Origin: Nitrososphaerota archaeon
GTDB lineage: Archaea; Thermoproteota; Nitrososphaeria; Nitrososphaerales; Gagatemarchaeaceae
Assembly: GCA_005877185.1 (NCBI GenBank)
Contig: VBPQ01000118.1
Location: forward strand, 1-5,855
Direction: 5' to 3'
Length of the DNA: 5,855 nucleotides
Part shown: in pieces, positions 1 through 4,577 of the stretch
How the letters are laid out: each line of letters starts with the position of its first letter
Position numbering within the stretch: the first letter of the stretch is position 1
Made by a program: the position numbers and the translations under genes
The notes under the pieces: generated by a model
Seen by the model: the letters and a program-made list of their open reading frames with translations, nothing else
What the model was told of the DNA's origin: nothing
Databases searched by the model: none

Positions 1-277
1 CGGGCAAGAATGGCTGAATCATTAGTGAGGAGTTTACGAACTTCGAATAGGTGAAGTTCGAGGAGGGCGAGGTCACCGAGAGGAAGAGCTTGTCTAGTGC
101 TGGCTTGGACGTCTGAGTAACGGACTCGTTCACAGCGAAAGACTTCGAGACGCCGTTCGTGGAAAATTGAACGGTGTAAGCCGCAAAACCCGGCGTCGCC
201 CCGGAGACGGCCCCGACTAGCCCAGCTAACAGCATAACGGCCGCAACGGTTGACAAGATAAGTTGCCCCTCTCTCAT
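1..277 (-). CDS. Secreted or surface protein, N-terminal part (runs off window)
   Basis: The frame is open from an ATG at 277 to the window edge, giving 92 residues of an incomplete protein. Residues 1-4 (MREG) carry a positive charge, and residues 6-26 form a hydrophobic core (LILSTVAAVMLLAGLVGAVSG). This is a typical Sec signal peptide, with likely cleavage after the small residues around 26-33 (SGATPGFAA). The following mature part is rich in Ser, Thr and Val and has three N-glycosylation sequons (N50-E-S, N74-F-T, N82-S-S), as expected for an archaeal surface or extracellular protein with beta structure. The ATG is supported by a TATA-like box whose centre lies 28 bases upstream, suggesting a nearly leaderless mRNA. 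I do not recognise the family; the part outside the window would decide it. Exported location is confident, function unknown. Confidence 0.75.
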   Translation of the reverse strand, partial: MREGQLILSTVAAVMLLAGLVGAVSGATPGFAAYTVQFSTNGVSKSFAVNESVTQTSKPALDKLFLSVTSPSSNFTYSKFVNSSLMIQPFLP

Positions 278-301
278 TCGAAAGGCAGGCTCTTTTCCTA
301 G

Positions 302-309
302 AATAAAAG
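302..309 (-). promoter_or_regulatory. TATA-like box for the secreted-protein gene
   Basis: On the minus strand this reads CTTTTATT in a GC-rich surrounding. Its centre is 28 bases upstream of the ATG at 277, which places the expected archaeal transcription start at or within a few bases of the start codon. No Shine-Dalgarno sequence precedes that ATG, consistent with leaderless translation. Confidence 0.5.
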
Positions 310-419
310 ACTAGCGTATCGGCAGTACTTATCGGACCGGAGCGATTCGCGGCCAAGCTCGGAAGAGTCACGCCTCATCACGCAGTGTCGCCTCGAGACG
401 ATACGGATGCTCACTGTAA

Positions 420-851
420 CTAGGCCTTGCCGGCCAGCCACCGCGCCAAGACAGCCACCACGATCCCGATCCAGTATTGGGAGTGGGCTTCCACGGAGGT
501 AACACCTTCCGTTACTACGGCGTAGCCTATCGTGACCAGGAATCCGAGGAAACTCGCTCCTCCCCCCAGTGCGATCAGAAACCTCCCGACGAAGATATGA
601 CGGCGGTACAGAGCGATTCCTCCCAAGAGTACTGTGATGCCTCCGAGCGCGACAAGCACGCTGAGAACTGACGCCGTGATCGACAACGGGATGGCGATTT
701 CCGCAGGGACGATGGTCGGAAGTCCGCCGCTCACCAGAGAAAGGAGGGAGAGAAGAAAGCCGTGCACAGTGAAGCCACTTGTGACAATCAGGCCTCCGCC
801 GATGAATGCCAAAGCCATGCTTCCCAGCTCAGTGGCTCTCCTCAGAGACAC
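420..851 (-). CDS. Small four-helix integral membrane protein, unknown function
   Basis: The product is 143 residues from the GTG at 851. Hydrophobic segments lie at about 12-39, 52-81, 88-113 and 126-140, so most of the protein is membrane. Arginines at 4-5, the RRH at 83-85 and the basic C-terminus (R137, K142) put both ends and the second loop on the cytoplasmic side by the positive-inside rule. The frame is open up to 1013, but the upstream extension is polar and low in coding character. The GTG at 851 has GGAGG four bases before it and a TATA-like box centred 30 bases upstream, so I prefer it. The ATG at 818 is the alternative, 11 residues shorter. The two start signals conflict slightly, because the box would place the transcript start close to or inside the GGAGG. 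It is divergent from the molybdoenzyme gene. No His or Cys pattern suggests a haem or metal subunit, and I do not recognise a family. Confidence 0.65.
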   Translation of the reverse strand: MSLRRATELGSMALAFIGGGLIVTSGFTVHGFLLSLLSLVSGGLPTIVPAEIAIPLSITASVLSVLVALGGITVLLGGIALYRRHIFVGRFLIALGGGASFLGFLVTIGYAVVTEGVTSVEAHSQYWIGIVVAVLARWLAGKA

Positions 852-877
852 GTCGCCTCCGGGTGGGAAGACGAAGG

Positions 878-885
878 TTAAAAAT
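878..885 (-). promoter_or_regulatory. TATA-like box in divergent intergenic region
   Basis: The minus strand reads ATTTTTAA, the only strong AT stretch between the two divergent genes. It is centred 30 bases upstream of the GTG at 851. Read on the plus strand (TTAAAAAT) it could also drive the molybdoenzyme gene, with a transcript start near 908-912 and a leader of about 60 bases that would include the Shine-Dalgarno sequence at 958-963. Which strand uses it, or whether both do, cannot be decided by eye. Confidence 0.45.
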
Positions 886-957
886 CCGCAGTCTTCGTGT
901 ATCGAGTCCGGAGGCCTTGCCATACCTGTACACTTCGAAGGGAGACACAAGAAACTG

Positions 958-963
958 GGTGAG
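958..963 (+). promoter_or_regulatory. Shine-Dalgarno deciding the GTG start at 972
   Basis: GGTGAG, complementary to the 3' end of archaeal 16S rRNA, sits eight bases before the GTG at 972. An in-frame TGA at 960-962 overlaps it, so no longer N-terminus is possible. The next residues (LPPGQ) match the usual N-terminal region of small sulfite oxidase-like proteins, which also supports this start. Confidence 0.6.
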
Positions 964-971
964 CTGCTGCA

Positions 972-2690
972 GTGACTGAAGCCGCGAGCGAACTTCCGCC
1001 CGGCCAGGTGCATGGTAAGAGATGGGTCCTCTACGCCGCACTAGGCGTGCCGAAGGTTGACCTTGAGAGGTGGACGCTGCGCGTGGACGGCCTGGTGGAG
1101 CGCCCTCTCGAATTTTCTTATCAGGACCTGACCAACTCTCAGTTGACGAGATACAGCCGCTCCTTCCACTGCCTACCCGAGGGAGGCCTGGTCTTCGGAA
1201 ACCCAGAGCCCATCGAAATTCAGAAGTTGCAACCCGGCAGTTTCGTCATAGGCGGTGATGGGAGAAAACACAGAATAAGAGAAGTCATCAAGAAACGATA
1301 CTACGGTGGTTTGGTCGGAGTCAAGGCGTCTTACCTTCCCCCGACGTTGATGACGCCAGACCATCCTGTTCTTGCCGTCAGCGCACATCCCGGTTATGGC
1401 CGCAGTCGAAGTAAGCGACGACAGAGGACCTTCCGTAAGGGAGTCCGCAGGAGTTGGGTCAGGGCCGACAAGCTTGAGCTCGGTGACTACGTCTTCTTTC
1501 CGAAATACGCGCATGTTTCCAATGCGAAGACCGTGACATGGAAAGATTCTCCATTCGAGATCAACCAAGATCTCGCCAGCGTGATTGGCTGGTACGTTGC
1601 GGGGGGGTCGGCCGCGAGCAGCGACGGCAGATGCATCTCGTTTACACTGAGGTCGGGTCAGACAGAGCAAGCGCAGAAACCCAGGCTTCTGCTTGAGAAA
1701 CTCTTTGGAGCCAAGACATCTGTCTACACGAATCGCCGAGCCACGGTACTGAATGTCGTAACCACTTCGAGCAGAGTCAAGCAGATTGTCGAGATGTTCA
1801 AGTCATGGTGTGGCGAGGATGCGCTCTCAAAGAAGATACCACAGTTTGTCATTGATTCAGACCCCCGCATCCTACGGGCCTTCTTGGAGAGCTACTTCGA
1901 GGGTGGCGGATACTCGCCTGCCGCAATTCGCACGGCAGGGCGCTACGAAGACTTTGCAGACCTCACCACGAGTTCGAGGACGCTTGCATACCAGCTCATT
2001 CTCGCACTGTCGAAACTGGAGGTTCCTGCCGAAGTCGTAAATCACCCCGGCTCAGTAAGAAACGGCTACAGCGTCAGAGTTCGTGGCGCAAAGGCGCGCC
2101 AGGTTTTCAGCGCTATGCCCATCTTTGACAAGGTCAACAAGTTTCATTACTGGGAGACGGGCGATGGTTTTTACTACCCAATCAGAAGGATTTGGAGAGA
2201 GGGATACCGCGGCGAGGTCTTCGATTTCGTCGCTCCAGGTTTCACCATGCTCTCTCCTTTCGTAACACGGGACTGTGTGACTAAATGGTCGATCGATAAT
2301 CCCGAGTGGGAGGGCGTCTCCCTGCCATCTCTCGTGGGGCCAGCCGGCGTCAGTCAAGACGCGAAGTGGGTGATGTTCCACTGTCTCGACGGCTACACCG
2401 CACCGATACCGGTCGAGGACGCGCTTGACGCAGACTCTATCGTCGCGCTACGGATCAACGGGAAGCCTCTGAGCACAGAGCAGGGTTTCCCCGCGAGGCC
2501 ATTCATGCCGAAACTATACGGGTGGAAGAGTGCTAAGTGGCTCAACAGGATTGAGTTCATCCGGGACTACAGGGATGGCTACTGGGAGATGTACGGCTAC
2601 CACGAGAGGGGAAACGTCTGGGAGGAGGAGAGGTTCAAGGGCCACTCCGGAAAGCATTCGAGAAGGACGAGCATCGGCACCGCTGACTGA
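972..2690 (+). CDS. Sulfite oxidase-like molybdopterin oxidoreductase, intein-containing precursor
   Basis: The 572-residue precursor consists of extein residues 1-66 and 435-572 split by an intein at 67-434. The joined exteins give a 204-residue protein, the usual size of small cytoplasmic sulfite oxidase-like (YedY/SuoX fold) enzymes that bind molybdenum through one molybdopterin. Family marks are LPPGQ (8-12), GVPKVDLERW (25-34), VDGLVERPL (38-46), the joined FHC/VTKWS motif with the molybdenum-ligand cysteine at C435, WEGV (446-449), GYT (474-476), YGWKSAKW (516-523) and GYHERGNVW (542-550). No twin-arginine signal or membrane segment is present, so it should act in the cytoplasm. The physiological substrate is unknown for most such proteins and cannot be read here. 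It is divergent from a small membrane protein and convergent with HMG-CoA reductase. Residues 556-572 look like a short basic tail. Family and intein are very confident. Confidence 0.93.
   Translation: MTEAASELPPGQVHGKRWVLYAALGVPKVDLERWTLRVDGLVERPLEFSYQDLTNSQLTRYSRSFHCLPEGGLVFGNPEPIEIQKLQPGSFVIGGDGRKHRIREVIKKRYYGGLVGVKASYLPPTLMTPDHPVLAVSAHPGYGRSRSKRRQRTFRKGVRRSWVRADKLELGDYVFFPKYAHVSNAKTVTWKDSPFEINQDLASVIGWYVAGGSAASSDGRCISFTLRSGQTEQAQKPRLLLEKLFGAKTSVYTNRRATVLNVVTTSSRVKQIVEMFKSWCGEDALSKKIPQFVIDSDPRILRAFLESYFEGGGYSPAAIRTAGRYEDFADLTTSSRTLAYQLILALSKLEVPAEVVNHPGSVRNGYSVRVRGAKARQVFSAMPIFDKVNKFHYWETGDGFYYPIRRIWREGYRGEVFDFVAPGFTMLSPFVTRDCVTKWSIDNPEWEGVSLPSLVGPAGVSQDAKWVMFHCLDGYTAPIPVEDALDADSIVALRINGKPLSTEQGFPARPFMPKLYGWKSAKWLNRIEFIRDYRDGYWEMYGYHERGNVWEEERFKGHSGKHSRRTSIGTAD
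1170..2273 (+). mobile_element. Intein (368 residues) inserted at the molybdenum-ligand cysteine
   Basis: Intein residues are C67 to D434 of the precursor, followed by C435 as the +1 nucleophile. Block A begins CLPEGGLVF and continues to QPGSFVIGGDG (88-97), the usual Hint N-terminal pattern. Block B is TPDHPV, with T128 and H131 in the conserved places. Block F is EVFDFVAP (415-422), with the conserved aspartate D418. Block G is VTRD followed by Cys, so the usual penultimate His is Arg and the usual last Asn is Asp. The boundaries are fixed by the extein: removal restores FHCVTKWS, the molybdenum-site motif of this enzyme family, which insertion would otherwise break. A strongly basic stretch lies at 141-162. 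A LAGLIDADG domain lies in the middle. The whole frame is free of stops, which argues for selection on splicing. Confidence 0.93.
1557..2042 (+). other. Degenerate LAGLIDADG homing-endonuclease domain inside the intein
   Basis: This covers precursor residues about 196-357. The first LAGLIDADG helix is LASVIGWYVAGGS (201-213); inteins usually have acid-Gly-Ser after the alanine, but here G211 replaces the acid. The second is LRAFLESYFEGGG (301-313), where FEGDG is usual and G312 replaces the catalytic aspartate. Other helices and the spacing between the two motifs, about 100 residues, are as in a normal monomeric two-motif enzyme. Loss of both metal-binding acids predicts no DNA cutting, so the intein is probably no longer able to home by itself. 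Codons 211 (GGG) and 312 (GGC) are each one transition away from an acidic codon. Confidence 0.8.
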
Positions 2691-2702
2691 ACCCGAAGGA
2701 CC

Positions 2703-2718
2703 TGCGAGACGACTCGCA
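2703..2718. terminator. Hairpin between convergent stop codons
   Basis: TGCGAG-ACGA-CTCGCA is a perfect six-pair stem with a four-base loop, filling about half of the 30-base gap between the stop at 2688-2690 and the stop at 2721-2723. The structure reads the same on both strands, so it could bound both transcripts. No T-run follows on either side, and archaeal termination mostly relies on such runs, so it is a candidate only. Confidence 0.35.
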
Positions 2719-2720
2719 AC

Positions 2721-4001
2721 TCAAGACGTGCGCTCCCCCTCGCCGAACTTCTTCACGAGTTCTTTCGCGACGTCGAACCGCACTTTCCGCTGTCTTACCA
2801 TTTCTTCCGCGACGACATCGACCAGCTTGCCCTTGGCTCCCGCTGACATTGCCATCGATCGAGCGTGCAGTTTCATGTGCCCCTTCTGAATCCCCTCCGA
2901 TGCGAGCGCCCTAAGGGCCGCGAAGTTCTGCGCAAGGCCGACAGCTCCCATCACTTCAGCCAGCTCTATCGCCGTCTTGACCCCGAGTATTCGTATCGCC
3001 ACCTTTGCTGCGGGATGAACCTTCGAGGCCCCTCCGACGAGTCCGACGGCCATCGGCATCTCCAGCGTCCCGACTAGGTCGCCGTCCGCATTCTCCTCCC
3101 AAGCCGTAAGTGGCCCGTATGCCCCCTGCTTCGCAGCGAAGCTGTGTGCCCCTGCCTCAAGGGCTCGGATGTCCTGCCCGCAGGCTATCCCAACCGCGGC
3201 TACTCCGTTCATTATCCCCTTGTTGTGGGTCGCGCACCTGTAGGGGTCCGCCTTGGCGAAGGCGTACGCGTAGACGATTCCGTCGACCACCTCTTCGCCC
3301 CCAATCGCGTCCTTGTCGAAGACGGCGGAGGCTCTGACCAGTCTCCTGTCCGCCAGGTTTGAAATTATCCTGAGGAGCACCCTCCCCTTCGTGAGCTGCT
3401 CGATTACCGGAGCGACCGCCTCGGCCATCGTGTTGACGGCGTTCGCACCCATCGCATCCCCGGTGTTGACGATCAGCTCCGCGATCACCATCGGCCCCTT
3501 GATGCTCGGGACAACCTTGACGTTTAGGTCCTTCGCCCCGCCGCCGAGTGAGACGAGGAGAGGGTCCTGCTCGTTTGCCTTGGCCAAGATTGCCTCCTTC
3601 CGGTTGAGGAGCTGCTTCTTGGCTCCGTTCGGGTCGGAGAGAGAGATGACTTGGATCTGCCCGATCATGATAGGGCCGGTGTTGGTCACCCTAAAACCGC
3701 CCTTGACCCTCGCCATCTTCGCGGCGTTGCTCGCGGCGGCAACGACCGAAGGCTCCTCGATGGCCATCGGTATCAAGTAGTCCCTCTCGTTTATGAGAAA
3801 ATTCACCGCTATCCCGAGTGGGAGAGTAATCCCTCCGACCACGTTCTCTATCATCCTATCGGCAACTTCGGTGGGAAGGCCACCGGTGTTCCCGAGTGTC
3901 TTCGCCTCCTCGTCGGTGATGCCCGTCATCTTCTGAACGACCTTCATCCGCTCCGTCGGCGAGAGCTTGTAGAAACCGGGAATCTCGGAGGTCTCGGTCA
4001 T
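2721..4001 (-). CDS. mvaA: Class II hydroxymethylglutaryl-CoA reductase
   Basis: This 426-residue cytosolic enzyme reduces HMG-CoA to mevalonate with NAD(P)H, the committed step of the mevalonate pathway that supplies archaeal membrane lipids. It aligns along its length with the Pseudomonas mevalonii class II enzyme, not with the class I form. Catalytic residues are all present: Glu52 in ENVVGG, Lys261 in THNKG, Asp277 in GQDIRA and His379 in GHMKLHAR. The cofactor-binding DAMGAN motif is at 182-187, and EEPSVVAAAS at 82-91 is also diagnostic. The length is normal. The ATG at 4001 is chosen because a TATATA box is centred 27 bases upstream, implying a leaderless mRNA, and because the protein then starts near the usual N-terminus. 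A TTG at 4037 in the same frame would lie upstream of the predicted transcript start. In P. mevalonii the enzyme works degradatively; in an archaeon a biosynthetic role is more likely. Confidence 0.97.
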   Translation of the reverse strand: MTETSEIPGFYKLSPTERMKVVQKMTGITDEEAKTLGNTGGLPTEVADRMIENVVGGITLPLGIAVNFLINERDYLIPMAIEEPSVVAAASNAAKMARVKGGFRVTNTGPIMIGQIQVISLSDPNGAKKQLLNRKEAILAKANEQDPLLVSLGGGAKDLNVKVVPSIKGPMVIAELIVNTGDAMGANAVNTMAEAVAPVIEQLTKGRVLLRIISNLADRRLVRASAVFDKDAIGGEEVVDGIVYAYAFAKADPYRCATHNKGIMNGVAAVGIACGQDIRALEAGAHSFAAKQGAYGPLTAWEENADGDLVGTLEMPMAVGLVGGASKVHPAAKVAIRILGVKTAIELAEVMGAVGLAQNFAALRALASEGIQKGHMKLHARSMAMSAGAKGKLVDVVAEEMVRQRKVRFDVAKELVKKFGEGERTS

Positions 4002-4024
4002 GCGTAACGGGCGGTATGGGGTCG

Positions 4025-4032
4025 TTATATAA
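4025..4032 (-). promoter_or_regulatory. TATA box of the HMG-CoA reductase gene
   Basis: TTATATAA, the best TATA match in the window, is palindromic and centred 27 bases upstream of the ATG at 4001. The predicted transcription start falls on or next to that ATG. No Shine-Dalgarno sequence lies between them (GCCCGTTACGC directly precedes the ATG), so leaderless translation is likely. Confidence 0.65.
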
Positions 4033-4114
4033 TTCAACCTAAGCTCCTCTCCTTTCCGCTCGTCAAGAGTCGAAGGTGTTCATCGAAGAGCGCCTCCCCG
4101 TCCACGCGAATTCG

Positions 4115-4129
4115 TTACAAAAATTGTAA
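4115..4129. repeat. Perfect inverted repeat, possible operator
   Basis: TTACAA-AAA-TTGTAA has two six-base arms in perfect inversion around three A residues. It lies in the intergenic region and overlaps a TATA-like stretch (GTAAATAT, 4126-4133) that would fire rightward towards 4155-4160. This size and symmetry suit a dimeric helix-turn-helix regulator covering the promoter. It is about 85 bases upstream of the reductase TATA box, so it more probably concerns the rightward transcript. Confidence 0.4.
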
Positions 4130-4324
4130 ATATCTTCTCCATCTGGCTCGAGTCGCGTTCCGAGTGTCGCCTATCCAATCCTGAGGACAATCACTCTTCA
4201 CGACTGCGTTTTCCTGCTCGTCGTTGATGCAGAAGGGCGTCCAGTCGGATACGTCTTCAGAAGCGGCGTCATCCGGGCCATTAAGAAGATAGAGGACGAG
4301 TCAATCGCCGAACAGCGACCTTAA
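4130..4324 (+). pseudogene. Open frame without start codon, CBS-like fragment
   Basis: Between a TAA at 4127-4129 and the TAA at 4322-4324 lies an open frame whose latter part looks coding. From 4178 it reads LRTITLHDC, then FLLVVDAEGRPVGYV, then a basic helix RAIKKIEDES. Hydrophobic strand, D-x-x-G-R-P-V-G turn, strand and helix in this order resemble the second half of a CBS domain; this is a resemblance only. There is no ATG, GTG or TTG in frame. A GTG at 4164 in another frame runs into TGA at 4182-4184; a single lost base between them would connect it to this frame. It is therefore probably a broken remnant, a gene with a sequence error, or one with a rare start such as CTG at 4178. Confidence 0.4.
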
Positions 4325-4327
4325 AGA
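4320..4327 (+). promoter_or_regulatory. Possible tRNA promoter box
   Basis: CTTAAAGA is centred 36 bases before the tRNA 5' end, which would give a leader of roughly ten bases to be trimmed by RNase P. It overlaps the stop of the fragment frame. A second AT stretch at 4341-4348 (ATTTTTAC) is too close to the gene to be its TATA box. Weak candidate. Confidence 0.3.
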
Positions 4328-4359
4328 CAAAAGTAGGACGATTTTTACCACGACGTTCG

Positions 4360-4459
4360 GGGCCGGTCGTCTAGCATGGTTAGGGCGTCGCTCTCACACG
4401 GCGAAAGGCGTCTTGGGACAGGCTCGCCATGGTCGGTGGTTCAAATCCGCCCCGGCCCA
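4360..4459 (+). tRNA. tRNA-Val(CAC) with about 25 extra bases in the variable loop
   Basis: Acceptor arms GGGCCGG (4360-4366) and CCGGCCC (4452-4458) pair perfectly, with discriminator A4459 and no encoded CCA. The D arm is 4369-4386 and contains the invariant GG at 4378-4379. The anticodon stem is TCGCT/GGCGA (4388-4392, 4400-4404) with loop CTCACAC, so the anticodon is CAC at 4395-4397, reading the valine codon GTG. The T arm is GGTGG-TTCAAAT-CCGCC (4435-4451). All parts are normal except that 30 bases, not about five, separate the anticodon stem from the T stem. Valine tRNAs have short variable loops, so this is best read as an intron at a non-canonical position, not as a long variable arm. 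Removing 25 bases gives a normal 75-base tRNA. Confidence 0.9.
4406..4430 (+). other. Candidate non-canonical tRNA intron (variable loop)
   Basis: With this 25-base segment removed the variable loop becomes AGGTC, which I recall as usual in archaeal valine tRNAs; other cut points within 4405-4434 give the same length. The segment folds on itself: GGCG (4407-4410) with CGCC (4425-4428), and CTTG (4412-4415) with CAGG (4419-4422) around a GGA loop. The 5' cut would fall within three A residues (4404-4406) next to a helix, as in a bulge-helix-bulge site. However, I could not find the complete canonical motif on the 3' side, so the exact splice points are uncertain. Confidence 0.5.
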
Positions 4460-4470
4460 CTACCAGATTC

Positions 4471-4513
4471 GCGGCCTCGACCAATCGATGGGAGAGCCGC
4501 TGTCGTGAGACAG
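4471..4513 (+). ncRNA. Two adjacent hairpins downstream of the tRNA, unknown role
   Basis: Hairpin one (4471-4500) pairs GCGGC, CTC and CCA with TGG, GAG and GCCGC, with small bulges and an ATCGA loop. Hairpin two (4500-4513) is CTGTC-GTGA-GACAG, five pairs closed by a GNRA-type tetraloop; the two share base 4500. They begin eleven bases after the tRNA and end before the promoter at 4546. They could be a 3' trailer or termination structure of the tRNA transcript, or a small RNA. No C/D or H/ACA box set was recognised, and there is no open frame of note. Confidence 0.3.
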
Positions 4514-4545
4514 AGAGACCTCACCATCCCACCGTGGTCGCGATA

Positions 4546-4553
4546 CTTTTTAG
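4546..4553 (+). promoter_or_regulatory. TATA-like box of the small membrane-protein gene
   Basis: CTTTTTAG is centred 28 bases before the GTG at 4578, the same spacing as at the reductase and secreted-protein genes. No Shine-Dalgarno sequence precedes the GTG, so the mRNA is probably leaderless. This spacing is also the main support for the GTG start. Confidence 0.5.
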
Positions 4554-4577
4554 CCAAGATTCGCGACTCCTCTTCTC

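Noticed and set aside
852..1013. N-terminal extension of the minus-strand membrane protein
   Set aside because: It overlaps the start of the divergent molybdoenzyme gene, lies upstream of the TATA-like box, and has no coding character.
3313..3780. Plus-strand frame with hydrophobic stretches opposite the reductase
   Set aside because: It is antisense to a fully conserved HMG-CoA reductase; hydrophobicity follows from the complementary codons.
4002..4037. TTG at 4037 as the reductase start
   Set aside because: It lies upstream of the TATA box at 4025-4032 relative to transcription, and the extra residues do not match the family.
4405..4434. Long variable arm as in Ser or Leu tRNAs
   Set aside because: The anticodon is CAC (Val), valine tRNAs have short variable loops, and removing 25 bases gives a standard 75-base molecule.
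4393..4434. Intron at the canonical 37/38 position of the tRNA
   Set aside because: The only sequence able to complete the anticodon stem is GGCGA at 4400-4404, directly after the loop; no second copy lies downstream.
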